A DNA stretch of 64,000 nt from Kitasatospora indigofera (GCF_014655955.1 NZ_BNBO01000019.1:57391-121390), one strand, 5' to 3'. Shown: positions 41,649 to 51,519, counted from the first letter of the stretch. Notes: a model not told the origin generated them from the letters alone. Translations and numbers: made by a program.

Positions 41649-41710
41649 CCTCTCACGGTGCGCCGGGCCGCCCTCCTGGCGCGCCGGGCCGCCGTCCGGC
41701 CGCGGCGCGC

Positions 41711-42949
41711 TCACTCGCCGGTCCGTCCGGCGCGCGGGAGGCCCACCGCGACACCGGCCGCGAGCAGGGCGACCAGCCCGCTGAAGATCACCCCGGCGGT
41801 GCGCAGCCCGGCCAGCTGGATCAGCACGCCGACGCCGATGACGGGCACCGACAGCATCGAGTACAGGATCGCGAAGAAGGTGGAGACGGCCTCGCCGCGG
41901 CGCTGGGGCGGGGTGCCGCCGTTGATCACGCCCAGGCCGTTGCCGACGGCGACGCCGGTGGCCAGGCCGTTCACGGCGGCGCCCGCCACCAGGGGTGCGG
42001 CGGACTCGGCGAGCAGGGCGGTGGCGATCAGGGCGGCGGCCAGCACCAGGCCGGCGCAGGCCACCGGCAGGGCCCGGCGCGGGGGCAGCACCCGGGTGGC
42101 GAACTGGCCGAGGGCGGTGCAGGTGAAGGCCAGGAAGACCACCAGCCCGGTCAGCGCGTGGTTGGTGAGGTGCAGCAGGCCGCCCAGGAAGAGCCCGGTG
42201 ACGGCGGTGAGCACGCCGAGGACGGCGAAGCCGGAGCCCGCGGTGAGCGCGGCCCGCAGGAAGGCGCCGCGGATCCCGGCCGGCACCCGCAGCGGCTGCA
42301 GGCGCAGGGCGGGGCGGGTGCGCTCCCGCACGCTCTCCGGCACCAGGACGAGGGCGGGCAGGGCGGCGGCCAGCAGGATCAGCGTGACCGTCCAGGGCAG
42401 CCGCAGCGGCGAGCCGGCCCACTGGGCGAGCACGCCGGAGATCAGGGTGCCGGCGGCCAGTCCGCCCATGTTGGCGGCGATCGCGACGCTCTGCGCCCGG
42501 GCCCGGCCGTCCGGGGGCGCCAGGTCGAGCAGGGCGGCGGTGGCGCTGCCGGTGATCAGCGCGGCGGAGAGCCCGGACAGCACGCGGGCGGCCAAGATCC
42601 AGGCCAGGCCGTCGGCCGCCAGGAAGAGGCCGGCGGCACCCGCGGCGAGCAGCAGGGCGACGGCGACCACCGGGCGGCGGCCGATCTCGTCGGAGAGCCG
42701 GCCGAGGACGAGCAGTCCGGCGACCACGCCCAGCGCGTAGACCGCGAAGATCACCGTGACCATCAGCGGGGAGAAGCCGAACTCCCGCTGGTAGAGCGGG
42801 TAGAGCGGGGTCGGCACGGTGGTGCTGGTCATGGTGGCCCAGAAGGCGTAGGCCAGCGCGGGCCGGGCCGCGGCGCCGGCGCGGAACCGCCCGCCGATGC
42901 GGTCACGGAGGCCGGCGCGGGCTCCCGGCGGGCTGTCGGTGGTGGTCAT
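41711..42949 (-). CDS. MFS transporter
   Basis: 412 residues, ATG 42949, GAGGAG about 9 nt upstream. About 12 membrane segments. Motif-A-like GLLVLGRLSDEIGRRPVV follows segment 2; TTVPTPLYPLYQREFGFSPLMVTVIFAVYALG is typical of a group of actinobacterial MFS proteins whose genes pair with TetR repressors. Likely drug or metabolite efflux under control of the downstream TetR protein. Confidence 0.93.
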   Translation of the reverse strand: MTTTDSPPGARAGLRDRIGGRFRAGAAARPALAYAFWATMTSTTVPTPLYPLYQREFGFSPLMVTVIFAVYALGVVAGLLVLGRLSDEIGRRPVVAVALLLAAGAAGLFLAADGLAWILAARVLSGLSAALITGSATAALLDLAPPDGRARAQSVAIAANMGGLAAGTLISGVLAQWAGSPLRLPWTVTLILLAAALPALVLVPESVRERTRPALRLQPLRVPAGIRGAFLRAALTAGSGFAVLGVLTAVTGLFLGGLLHLTNHALTGLVVFLAFTCTALGQFATRVLPPRRALPVACAGLVLAAALIATALLAESAAPLVAGAAVNGLATGVAVGNGLGVINGGTPPQRRGEAVSTFFAILYSMLSVPVIGVGVLIQLAGLRTAGVIFSGLVALLAAGVAVGLPRAGRTGE

Positions 42950-42968
42950 CCGGGCGGCTCCTCAAGCT

Positions 42969-43021
42969 GGACGCAACGGTGCGTTGCGCCTGAAGCTAAC
43001 ACTGGACGCAACGTTGCGTCC
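42969..43021. promoter_or_regulatory. two operators upstream of the MFS/TetR operon
   Basis: A perfect 18-bp palindrome GGACGCAACGTTGCGTCC (43004-43021) and a partial copy GGACGCAACGGTGCGTTG (42969-42986) lie 35 bp apart, both preceded by CT. They sit just upstream of the MFS start and are the expected binding sites of the co-transcribed TetR protein. Confidence 0.85.
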
Positions 43022-43172
43022 ACCCGTACGTCGCTGCGCCCGGCACCCCGCCGGACGCCGGCCGGACCGCACCCGTCCGCCCCGTCCAGCCTCGCGCGTA
43101 CCGGCCGACGCCGCCGCCCGGATGTGGTCTGCTGGAGAGGTGGAGCCCCGCCGCACCCCGGGAGGAACACCC

Positions 43173-44294
43173 GTGCCGCACCGCCGCCGGACCGGACCGC
43201 CCCGCGCCGCCGCCCTGCTGGCCGCCGTGCTGCTGCCGGCGGCCACGGCCTGCACCGGGCTCAGCCCCGGCCCCGCCACCAACCCCGGCGCCACCGGCGC
43301 CGTCCAGGTGAGCGCCACCGTCGCGCAGGACCTCGACACCCCCTGGGGCATCGCGCTGCTCCCCGGCGGCGACCTGCTGGTCGGCTCCCGGGACACCGGC
43401 CGGATCGCCCGGATCGCCGCCGCCGACGGCGCGAAGACCGACCTCGGGGCCGTCCCCGGGGTGGCGGCCGGCGGCGAGGGCGGCCTGCTCGGCCTGGCCC
43501 TGTCACCCGCGTACGCCACCGACCACCTGGTCTACGCGTACCTCACCACCGCCACCGACAACCGCATCGTCCGCCTCCGGTACGACCCTGCCGGGCCGGC
43601 CGGCGGCCAGCTCGGCGCCCCGCAGGAGATCCTGACCGGCATCCCCAAGGGCACCTACCACGACGGCGGCCGGATCGCCTTCGGCCCGGACGGCATGCTG
43701 TACGCGGGGGCCGGCGACAGCGGCCAGGGCGGGGCGATCGCCCAGGACACCGGCTCGCTCGGCGGCAAGATCCTCCGGACGACGCCCGACGGCGCCCCCG
43801 CCCCCGGCAACCCCTACCCCGGTTCGGTGGTCTACTCCTACGGCCACCGCAACGTCCAAGGGCTCGCCTGGGACCCCCAAGGGCGGCTCTGGGCCTCGGA
43901 GTTCGGCCAGAACACCTGGGACGAGCTCAACCTGATCCGGCCCGGCGGCAACTACGGCTGGCCGCTCGTCGAGGGCACCGGCAACCGCGAGGGCTTCGTC
44001 GACCCCGTCGTCACCTGGCACACCGACGTGGCCTCCCCGAGCGGCATCGCCTACGCCGACGGCGCCATCTGGATGGCCGCCCTGCGCGGCACCCGGCTCT
44101 GGCGCATCCCGCTCGCCGGCACCACCACCGCCGCACCGCCGCAGGAGTTCCTGAACGGCACCTACGGCCGGCTGCGCACCGTCCTCACCGACGGGGACGG
44201 CACCCTGCTGCTCAGCACCAGCAACACCGACGGGCGCGGCGACGTACGGCCCGGCGACGACCGCGTCCTGCGGCTGCGGGTACAAGCCCCCTGA
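43173..44294 (+). CDS. PQQ-dependent sugar dehydrogenase-like lipoprotein (GSDH family)
   Basis: 373 residues from a GTG with GGAGG 7 nt upstream. The signal peptide ends ATAC, a weak lipobox. The beta-propeller shows DTPWGIALLPGGDLLVGSRDTG, GGEGGLLGLALSP, YGHRNVQGLAWDP, ASEFGQNTWDELNLIRPGGNYGWPLVEG and TWHTDVASPSGIAY, the repeats of soluble aldose sugar dehydrogenases. The family oxidises sugars with PQQ, but streptomycetes often lack PQQ synthesis, so the cofactor and substrate are uncertain. Confidence 0.92.
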   Translation: MPHRRRTGPPRAAALLAAVLLPAATACTGLSPGPATNPGATGAVQVSATVAQDLDTPWGIALLPGGDLLVGSRDTGRIARIAAADGAKTDLGAVPGVAAGGEGGLLGLALSPAYATDHLVYAYLTTATDNRIVRLRYDPAGPAGGQLGAPQEILTGIPKGTYHDGGRIAFGPDGMLYAGAGDSGQGGAIAQDTGSLGGKILRTTPDGAPAPGNPYPGSVVYSYGHRNVQGLAWDPQGRLWASEFGQNTWDELNLIRPGGNYGWPLVEGTGNREGFVDPVVTWHTDVASPSGIAYADGAIWMAALRGTRLWRIPLAGTTTAAPPQEFLNGTYGRLRTVLTDGDGTLLLSTSNTDGRGDVRPGDDRVLRLRVQAP

Positions 44295-44341
44295 CCTGCC
44301 CGGCCGCCGCCGGCCACCCGAACCGGGACCCGTCCGACCCG

Positions 44342-44364
44342 TTGTCAGTGCGCCCCGCTACGTT
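44342..44364 (+). promoter_or_regulatory. RecA-NDp / PafBC-type DNA-damage promoter
   Basis: TTGTCAGTG (44342-44350), eight bases, then TACGTT (44359-44364). This matches the LexA-independent actinobacterial RecA-NDp promoter pattern TTGTCRGTG-N8-TAnnnT that is activated by PafBC after DNA damage in mycobacteria. Transcription would start near 44371, followed by GGGAGGAG and the GTG at 44403. The match is read directly; damage induction is inferred. Confidence 0.8.
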
Positions 44365-44402
44365 CCTCCCATCACACACCAGCAGCTGGGAGGAGCGCGG
44401 CC

Positions 44403-45263
44403 GTGGCATGGGTTCAAGCGGGGGCGGGCGGCTATGAAGTCGCGCTGGACGCCGAGGGGAAGGTGATCTGCCGCAACGCGGCGGGCCGCCTGTTGAAAGC
44501 CGTCCCGCCCAAGCTCGGTGACGATCCGGTCGTCACCGGACTGCGCCAGCTCACCGAGTGGCTCACCGCGCACCGGGCCGGCTGCCTGGCCGACGTGGAG
44601 CGCTGGATGGTCCGCTCGCTGCCGGTGCCGGCCGCCGTCGTCACCGCCGTCTGGGCCGACGAGGCCTGGCAGGAGGTGCTCCGCGACCTCGTGGTGACCG
44701 GCGCGGACGGCGAGGTCGCCGGGTTCCTGCGCGGCGCCGACCCCGAGCGCGGCCTCGGCCTGGTCGACCTGGACGGCGACACCGTGCGGCTGACCGCCGC
44801 CGAGATCCGCATACCGCACCCCGTCCTGCTCGAGGACCTCGACGACCTGCGGGAGTTCGCCGTCGAACTGGGCGTCGACCAGCAGGTCCAGCAGCTCTAC
44901 CGCGAGGTGTGGCACCGCCCGCCGGGCCAGGACCTCACCGCCACCTCCGTCGACACCTACGCCGGCGGACGCTACAAGGAGCTGCGCGAACTCCTCGGCC
45001 GCTGCGCCCGGCTGGGCTACCGGGTGCGCGGCGGCTGCGCCGTCGTCCCGGTCGTCGAGGACGGCCGGCAGCTGGAGGCCCGCCTCTGGGTCGGCGACTA
45101 CTACGAGTACGACGCCTGCGAGACGGGGTCGCTCAGCTGGACGGGCACCGACGGCAAGACCCTGCCGGTCGGCGAGGTCGGGCCGGTGGCCTGGTCGGAG
45201 GGCATGCGGATGGCAGCCGGGCTGTACGCCGGGCGCACGATCGAGGGGGAGGAGACGGCATGA
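44403..45263 (+). CDS. DUF4132-domain protein, first gene of the yeh-like operon
   Basis: 286 residues from a GTG preceded by GGAGGAG. The C-terminal half carries DUF4132 hallmarks: LGVDQQVQQLYREVW, YAGGRYKELRELLGRCARLGYR and LEARLWVGDYYEYDACETGSLSW. In E. coli the same domain ends the large WGR-containing YehI/MolR proteins. Here it is a separate small protein, with no WGR domain visible. The stop overlaps the next ATG (ATGA), so it is coupled to the giant protein and probably forms a complex with it. Biochemical function unknown. Confidence 0.82.
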   Translation: MAWVQAGAGGYEVALDAEGKVICRNAAGRLLKAVPPKLGDDPVVTGLRQLTEWLTAHRAGCLADVERWMVRSLPVPAAVVTAVWADEAWQEVLRDLVVTGADGEVAGFLRGADPERGLGLVDLDGDTVRLTAAEIRIPHPVLLEDLDDLREFAVELGVDQQVQQLYREVWHRPPGQDLTATSVDTYAGGRYKELRELLGRCARLGYRVRGGCAVVPVVEDGRQLEARLWVGDYYEYDACETGSLSWTGTDGKTLPVGEVGPVAWSEGMRMAAGLYAGRTIEGEETA

Positions 45264-48200
45264 GCGCCGACCACAGCGGGACGACCGGGTACGAGGGGCT
45301 GCTCGAAGCCGGGGCCGTGCTGCCCGCGGGCACCCTGGCGGGAGCCGGCCGGCCCGGCAGCGCCGCCGACGTGCTCACCGCCCGGAGCTACGCCCACCCC
45401 GTCCTCGGCGAGCGCCGCGTGGTGCGCCTGGTGCCCGCGATGCTCGGCCCCGCCGAGGACCTCGCCGCCGACTTCCTGGGCCTCGCCCCGGCGGCCGCCC
45501 CGGTCGAGGTCGGCGAGGTCCGCCAGGAGGCGCTCGGCTTCCCCGCCTGGGCCCTCGTCCACGACCCGGCCAACGGCCACCACGCGCTCGCCCTGGTCAA
45601 GGAGATGGAGCGGCTGGCCCGGCAGGCCAAGTCCAAGCCCGGCAACGCCAAGGAGGGCTTCGAGGCGCTCGCCGTCCGGCTCGGCCGCGCGGTGCCGCAG
45701 TTCCTGCCGACCTACTGCGAGGAGGTCGGCCGGATCTTCCTGGAGCAGGGCAACCAGACCTACGCCGGCACCTTCTTCGGCAAGGCCCGCGAGGCCGAGC
45801 GCACCCACGGCCTGGAGATCGACGAGGAGCGCCTGCGCGCCGTCTTCCTGGAGTTCGCGCTGGCCGGCGCCCTCACCGTCAAGGCCCTGCGCCAGTACGT
45901 CAAGGAGCTCGCCGGCCGGCTCGACCCCGGCACGGCCTGGCAGCGCTTCCGGCAGCTGTGCACCGAGCGCTCGGCGGCCGGCATGGCGCCCTACGCCGGC
46001 GTCGCCGAGGACGCCCGCTCGCTGATCAGGGCGGCCGGCCTCGACCGCGCCGAGCACGAGCAGGCCCTGCTCGCCGAACTCCTCGCCTCGCCCGCCGTCG
46101 ACCGCGCCCCCGGCGCCTTCTGGAAGTCCTGGCACGGCGCGCTGATCGAACTCGCCCGGCGCGACGAGGCCGTCCGCGCCCGGCTGCTGGAGATCCTGCC
46201 CAACCCCTCCAGCTCCGACGACAAGGGCGACGGCGACCGCGCCTGGCTCGCCGTGCTGGCCGAGAGCGGCGCCGAAGAGCTGCTGACCGGCCCCCGCGCG
46301 GCCGGATCCGAGCCCGCCGCCGCCTGGCTCCGCCGCTGGTCCGCCCACCTCGGCCGGGGCTGGCGCACCCGCGAGTCCTGCGCCGACACCGTCGCCCTGG
46401 CCGGCCGGATGGCCGAGCGCCTGCGCGCCGACGGCGTCCCCGTCGACCTGCTGACCGACCGTCGCCGCCGCAGCACCACCGAACTCAACCTGCTGGACCT
46501 GCTGCTCGCCGAGCGGGTGCCCGTCGCCGGGCCGCCCGAGGACCTGACCTTCGACCTGAGCGCCTGGGTGAGCGCCGGCGGCCCCGGCCGCCGCGACCTC
46601 GCCGCTGTCGCCGCCGACCCCCGGATGCGCCCGGCCCTCAAGGCCGCCACCCCCGGCGTCTGGACGGATCGCACCGACACCGAGGCCGGCCGGGCCGTGG
46701 CGAGCGCGCCGGTGCTGCGCGAACTCTTCGTCGAATGGGCCGACGAACGCGCCGACGAAGTGCTCGCCGCCCGCGGCCTGACCGGCGCCCAGGACCTGCT
46801 GCTCGCCCTGCGCCCGCACCAGGGTGCCCTGACCGCCGCCAACCCGGCCGCCGCCGGGCGGATCGCCGGCCTCGACGTCGCCGCCCTGCTCGGCACCGCC
46901 CTGCGGACCGGCATCACCGACGAGCTCGGCTGGCCCGCGCTCGACCAGGGCCTGCGCCTGCTCGGCGTGGAGGAGAGCGACGTCCCCGGCCTCGGCAGGG
47001 GCAAGGCGGGCCTGGAGGGCCTGCTGATCGACAACGCCTGGCCGAACCTGATCCTGGCCCGCGGCGACAAGGCCGTGGTGGTCGGCCCGCAGGGCGTCCT
47101 GCTGGAGCACCAGCTGCGGGTCCCGGACAAGCTGGAGCACTGGCAGCGCCCGCGCTTCCGTTACACCGACGGCGAGTTGCTGGTCGTCTGGTACCACGAG
47201 GGCAAGCAGCGCGCCTACTGGTCCAACCGGCCCGCCGAGGTCTTCCACCTCGAAGGCGAATGGATCTCCGGCTACTACCACGGCGGCGACATCGCGCCCG
47301 CCTCCGTCCCGCTGCCCGGCGGGGGCCGGGCCGGCGGCGGCCGCGCCCTGCACGCCGGCGACACCGTCCTGCCCGCCGAGGAGCGGCTGTTCAGCGACGG
47401 CACCGGGTACTGGACCGTCCGGCGCGCCGCCGGCCGGATCGTCCTGACCGAGTACGACCCGGCCACCGGCGCGACCGGGCGCGACTCGCTGCCGCCGCTG
47501 TTCGCCGCCGGCGAGCAGGCCGGTGAACTCCAGCCCGCGCAGTCCCGGCTGCTCCCGCTGCAGCCCGGCCTGGAGGACACCCCGCTCGGCACCGACGGCA
47601 CCGTCGTCGGCAGCTGGGTCCGCACCACCGCCGAGCGGCTCACCGTCACCGGCCCGGACGGCCGCGCCGCCGTGCTGCCCAGCCGGGGCAGCCGCCTCAC
47701 CCGCCCGCCGGTCGGCCTGCTGCGGCTGCCCGCCGAGGCCGAGACGCTGCTCGTCGAGGAGTCCGACGGCCTCTCGCTCAGCCTGCCCGACGGCGGTGCG
47801 ACCCGCGCCGACCGGACGGCCGAACTCAAGCCCGGCAAGCCCGGCGGCCTGGCCGCGGCCGGCACCGCGCTCGTCCCGCCGGCCGACCACTGGCACGCCC
47901 TGCGCCCGCGCGACGAGCAGTCCTCCAAGGCGCTGCGCCAGGTCACCGACGCCCAGGCCGCCGAACTCATCGACGCCGCCTGGCCGGTCAACCTCGAACC
48001 GGTGCCGGAGAAGGACCAGCGCTGGCTCACCGTGCAGGGGGTGCGGCGCCCGCTCGCCACCGAGAAGCGCGCCCGCTCGCGGGTGCCGATGACGGCGGTC
48101 GCCGACGTCCTGCCCGGGATCGGCCACCCACTGCTGGCGGCCGGCGTGGCCGGGCTCGCCCGGATCGCCACCGACACCCTGGAGCGGGCCGCCCGCTTCG

Positions 48201-50347
48201 TCCCGCAGCCCGAGGCCGAGGCTCCCCGCAAGCCCGGCACCGGGCCGGCCGCCGCGGCCCACCGCCCCGAGCACGGCCGCGACCACGAGCTGCGCGACGC
48301 CGTCGGAGCCGTCCTGCCGGACGCGGGCGGCCTCGGCAACTCCTGGTACAGCGCGGAGACCTGGCACGTGCTCGGCAACCTGCGGACGGTCGCCGCGCTG
48401 CTCACCGCGGGCACCGCGGCGACCGCGCCGGCCACCGCCGGGCAGCCCGCACCCGGCTGGACCACCGACCCCGAGCGGATCCGGCTGCTCGGCGACAGCT
48501 CCTTCTACGGCTGGGTGCACCTGCTCGGCCGGGTCGGCCCGCTCGCCCTCGCCGCGGCCGGCCCGGCCGCCACCCCCCAGCAGCGCGCCACCCTCGCCCT
48601 GCTGATCGACGAGCTCAGCGGCAGCGGCCTGCCCGGGCGGGCCGCCACCCTGCGCGCGGTCACCCTCACCGAGCCGCTCGACCCGGACCGCAAGCGGGAG
48701 GGCGGCCAGACCAGGCGGATCGGCCAGGTCCTCCGCCGGGGCGGGCGCACCGTCGTCGTCCTCGCCTGCCTCCGCCAGAGCGGCGACCAGCTGGACTGGC
48801 TGGCCCTGGACCACGACCCCGCGGGGGAGTTCGGCCCGGTCGACCGGTTCGGCATCCGCGAGGAGCGCCGCTTCGAGGAGCCGCCGCCCACCGCCTGGAC
48901 CACCCGCTTCACCGCGCTGCTGCGCGAGCACGGCGGCCACCCCTGGCAGCCCGGCCCCGCCGCCGCCTTCGGCGAGGCCACCGGCATGGGCGTCAACCGC
49001 GCCACCCTGCTGCTCAGCGCCCCGCCCGGCCTCTTCCAGTGGTACGGCAGCTTCCTGGACGCCGCCCTGCTCAAGCAGTTCGGCCTCAGGACCACCGAGG
49101 CCACCGCCGCCCGCAACTGGCTGCGCTCGGTGCGCCACACGGACCTGTACGCGGTCTGGACGGCCCTGCTGCCCGCCGACCCCGCCCGGCTCTGGAGCGA
49201 CGGCCCCGACACCGCCGCCGGCGCCGAGGAGTGGCTGCGCCGGATCGGACGCGTCGTCACCCTGCCCGCCGCCGCCCAGTCCACCGTCAGCGGCACCACC
49301 ATCCAGGCCGTCGAGGCGGTCCTCAACCCGGAGCGCACCACCTGGCTCACCGGCAGCACCCGCCAGCGGCTGCGCGGGGACGAGAACAGCACCGGGAAGC
49401 AGCTCACCGCCGACGACCCCGGTGCCGTCCCCGGCCGCCACGACATCTCCGGCGCGGTCGAGGCGCTGCGCTGGCTCGCCTACCACCTGCCGTACGGGGA
49501 CGTGCTCCGCCCGTACCTGCCGGTCGCGCTGGCCGCGCTGCGCACCCGGCTGGCCGACCCGGGCCTGCTGCTCGACTACGACCTGACGCACACCGTCAAG
49601 GGCGAGCCGCTCGCCCCGGTGCTGCGCGCCCACGCCGGGCTCCCGGAGCAGGGCGGCGTCGGCCCCGACGGGCTGGTCGCCTGCGGGGAGGCGCTGCGGC
49701 TGGCCCCGCGCGGGGAGGCCGAGGCGGCCTACCTGCGGCCGGCCGGGCTGAGCGGCGTGGACGACCCGCTGTTCGACCTGATCGGCGGCCTCTCGGCCGG
49801 CTACTGGTTCCGGACCGAGGGCCCGGCCCTGCAGGCGGTGCTGGGCGAGGACCTGCGCCGGCTGGTCGAGGACGGCGCCGGGACGCCGGCCGGCTGGGCC
49901 CAGGACCCGCAGCTCAGCGTGCCCGGCCTGGTCACCGAGGCGGCCGAGGCGCTCGGCCTGGGGCAGGACGCCGCCGTGCTCTACCTCCAGCTGCTCGCGC
50001 TGCCCGACCCCACCGACCGCAACGTGGCCCGCTGGACGGGCTGGAAGCCCGCCCGGCTGAAGAAGGCCCGCGCCGAACTCGCCGCCACCGACCTGGTGCT
50101 GGAGGCCAAGCGGGCCCGGGCCGGCCGCAGCCTCTTCCTGCCCGGCGGCTGGCAGGAGGCCAGGTCGCCCGGTCTGCCGGCGGAGACCTGGAAGTCCGGC
50201 CTCTACGAGCTGGCGCAGGGCCACGCGGTGCTGCCGCACCACCCCGCCCCCGAACTGTTCGCCCGCGCCTGGCAGCGCGTCCGCGACGGGGACACCCCCG
50301 GTTACGAAGAACTCCGCACCAGCAAGCGCAGGAAGGGCCGTCGATGA
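45260..50347 (+). CDS. giant 1695-aa protein, YehI/MolR-like partner of MoxR
   Basis: 1695 residues, ATG overlapping the upstream stop, GGGAGGAG before it. The first ~500 residues are mostly helical and repeat-like (EGFEALAVRLGRAVPQFLP..., a possible HEAT-like scaffold). A middle part (~590-890) has beta-rich segments such as NLILARGDKAVVVGPQGVLLEHQ and GELLVVWYHEGKQRAYWSN that could form a propeller. The C-terminal ~150 residues contain a winged-helix-like stretch (WTGWKPARLKKARAELAATDLVLE) and a basic tail (KRRKGRR). I recognise no catalytic motif. Position and partners match the YehI/MolR component of yeh-type loci; a scaffold or substrate-recognition subunit for the AAA+ ATPase is inferred. 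Confidence 0.85.
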   Translation: MSADHSGTTGYEGLLEAGAVLPAGTLAGAGRPGSAADVLTARSYAHPVLGERRVVRLVPAMLGPAEDLAADFLGLAPAAAPVEVGEVRQEALGFPAWALVHDPANGHHALALVKEMERLARQAKSKPGNAKEGFEALAVRLGRAVPQFLPTYCEEVGRIFLEQGNQTYAGTFFGKAREAERTHGLEIDEERLRAVFLEFALAGALTVKALRQYVKELAGRLDPGTAWQRFRQLCTERSAAGMAPYAGVAEDARSLIRAAGLDRAEHEQALLAELLASPAVDRAPGAFWKSWHGALIELARRDEAVRARLLEILPNPSSSDDKGDGDRAWLAVLAESGAEELLTGPRAAGSEPAAAWLRRWSAHLGRGWRTRESCADTVALAGRMAERLRADGVPVDLLTDRRRRSTTELNLLDLLLAERVPVAGPPEDLTFDLSAWVSAGGPGRRDLAAVAADPRMRPALKAATPGVWTDRTDTEAGRAVASAPVLRELFVEWADERADEVLAARGLTGAQDLLLALRPHQGALTAANPAAAGRIAGLDVAALLGTALRTGITDELGWPALDQGLRLLGVEESDVPGLGRGKAGLEGLLIDNAWPNLILARGDKAVVVGPQGVLLEHQLRVPDKLEHWQRPRFRYTDGELLVVWYHEGKQRAYWSNRPAEVFHLEGEWISGYYHGGDIAPASVPLPGGGRAGGGRALHAGDTVLPAEERLFSDGTGYWTVRRAAGRIVLTEYDPATGATGRDSLPPLFAAGEQAGELQPAQSRLLPLQPGLEDTPLGTDGTVVGSWVRTTAERLTVTGPDGRAAVLPSRGSRLTRPPVGLLRLPAEAETLLVEESDGLSLSLPDGGATRADRTAELKPGKPGGLAAAGTALVPPADHWHALRPRDEQSSKALRQVTDAQAAELIDAAWPVNLEPVPEKDQRWLTVQGVRRPLATEKRARSRVPMTAVADVLPGIGHPLLAAGVAGLARIATDTLERAARFVPQPEAEAPRKPGTGPAAAAHRPEHGRDHELRDAVGAVLPDAGGLGNSWYSAETWHVLGNLRTVAALLTAGTAATAPATAGQPAPGWTTDPERIRLLGDSSFYGWVHLLGRVGPLALAAAGPAATPQQRATLALLIDELSGSGLPGRAATLRAVTLTEPLDPDRKREGGQTRRIGQVLRRGGRTVVVLACLRQSGDQLDWLALDHDPAGEFGPVDRFGIREERRFEEPPPTAWTTRFTALLREHGGHPWQPGPAAAFGEATGMGVNRATLLLSAPPGLFQWYGSFLDAALLKQFGLRTTEATAARNWLRSVRHTDLYAVWTALLPADPARLWSDGPDTAAGAEEWLRRIGRVVTLPAAAQSTVSGTTIQAVEAVLNPERTTWLTGSTRQRLRGDENSTGKQLTADDPGAVPGRHDISGAVEALRWLAYHLPYGDVLRPYLPVALAALRTRLADPGLLLDYDLTHTVKGEPLAPVLRAHAGLPEQGGVGPDGLVACGEALRLAPRGEAEAAYLRPAGLSGVDDPLFDLIGGLSAGYWFRTEGPALQAVLGEDLRRLVEDGAGTPAGWAQDPQLSVPGLVTEAAEALGLGQDAAVLYLQLLALPDPTDRNVARWTGWKPARLKKARAELAATDLVLEAKRARAGRSLFLPGGWQEARSPGLPAETWKSGLYELAQGHAVLPHHPAPELFARAWQRVRDGDTPGYEELRTSKRRKGRR

Positions 50348-51519
50348 GCACCACCACCCCCGTTTTGGACACCGTCCCCGCCGACCGCGAGGGCGTCGCC
50401 GCCGACCGCCAGGTCGTCCCGCCGGAGGAGAGGTACGCCGCCGAGCTGGAGTTCCTCGCCGCCCACGACGGCGGCCCCCGCCCGCCGGGCTGGCGGCTCA
50501 CCCCGCGCGCGGTCGTCACCTTCGTGCTGGGCAGCGACGGCGAGAAGCTGAAGGCCGGGCGGCGCGGCCTGGTGATCGAGCAGAAGTTCGTCGGCGACCG
50601 CGCCCTGGTCGAGCGCTGCGTGGTCACCCTGGCCGGCGAGCGCGGCCTGCTGCTGGTCGGCGAGCCCGGCACCGCCAAGTCGATGCTCTCCGAACTGCTC
50701 GCCGCCGCCGTCTGCGGCACCAGCGCGCTGACCGTCCAGGGCACCGCCGGCACCACCGAGGACCAGCTCAAGTACGGCTGGAACTACGCCCTGCTGCTGG
50801 CCAAGGGCCCCAGCCGGGACGCCCTGGTGCCGTCCCCCGTGCTCACCGCGATGACGGCCGGCGCGGTCGCCCGGGTCGAGGAGGTCACCCGCTGCCTGCC
50901 CGAGGTGCAGGACGCGCTGGTCTCGCTGCTGTCCGAGCGCCGGATCGCGGTGCCCGAGCTGGCCGGCACCCCGGACGGCCAGCTGCACGCGGCCGCCGGG
51001 TTCACCCTGATCGCCACCGCGAACCTGCGGGACAAGGGCGTCTCGGAGATGTCCGCCGCGCTCAAGCGCCGGTTCAACTTCGAGACGGTCGGCCCGATCG
51101 GCAGCCTCGCCGCCGAGGTCGAGCTGGTGCGCCGGCGGTCCACCGCCGCCGTCGCCCGGGCCGGCGCCGCCTACGCCGTGGACGACGCCGTGCTGGAGGC
51201 CCTGGTCACCGCCTTCCGCGACCTGCGCACCGGCCGCTCCACCGAGGGCTGGGACGTCGAGCGGCCGTCGACGGTGATGAGCACCGCCGAGGCCGTCTCG
51301 GTGGCCACCGCCCTCGGCGTCTCGGCCGCCTACCTGCCCGGCACCGGCGACCTGCTCGGCCGGCTGCCCGGCCAGCTGATCGGCGTCGTCCGCAAGGACG
51401 ACCCGGCCGACGCCGCCCGGCTGCTCGGCTACTGGGACGGCCCGGTCCGCCGCCGGGCCGAGCAGGGCGCCGCCACCTGGCGCACCCTGTGGGACCTGCG
51501 CTCGGCACTGGAGGACTGA
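50344..51519 (+). CDS. MoxR-family AAA+ ATPase (YehL-like)
   Basis: 391 residues; ATG overlaps the stop of the giant gene by 4 nt. The AAA+ core (~80-330) has Walker A GEPGTAKS (106-113), a Walker-B-like region ending VARVEEVTRC, sensor-1 ATAN, and arginine-finger region ALKRRFNFE. MoxR ATPases work with VWA proteins as chaperones that insert metals or remodel complexes; a VWA domain is encoded by the very next gene. E. coli YehL is the closest named counterpart I know in this gene order. Confidence 0.92.
   Translation: MSTTTPVLDTVPADREGVAADRQVVPPEERYAAELEFLAAHDGGPRPPGWRLTPRAVVTFVLGSDGEKLKAGRRGLVIEQKFVGDRALVERCVVTLAGERGLLLVGEPGTAKSMLSELLAAAVCGTSALTVQGTAGTTEDQLKYGWNYALLLAKGPSRDALVPSPVLTAMTAGAVARVEEVTRCLPEVQDALVSLLSERRIAVPELAGTPDGQLHAAAGFTLIATANLRDKGVSEMSAALKRRFNFETVGPIGSLAAEVELVRRRSTAAVARAGAAYAVDDAVLEALVTAFRDLRTGRSTEGWDVERPSTVMSTAEAVSVATALGVSAAYLPGTGDLLGRLPGQLIGVVRKDDPADAARLLGYWDGPVRRRAEQGAATWRTLWDLRSALED

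Noticed and set aside
45101..50242. Minus-strand open frame of 1713 codons opposite the giant yeh-like gene
   Set aside because: Gly/Val/Arg/Gln-rich without any domain. It is the mirror of a high-GC gene whose third positions are almost all G/C, and the + strand has coupled starts, ribosome-binding sites and recognisable partners.
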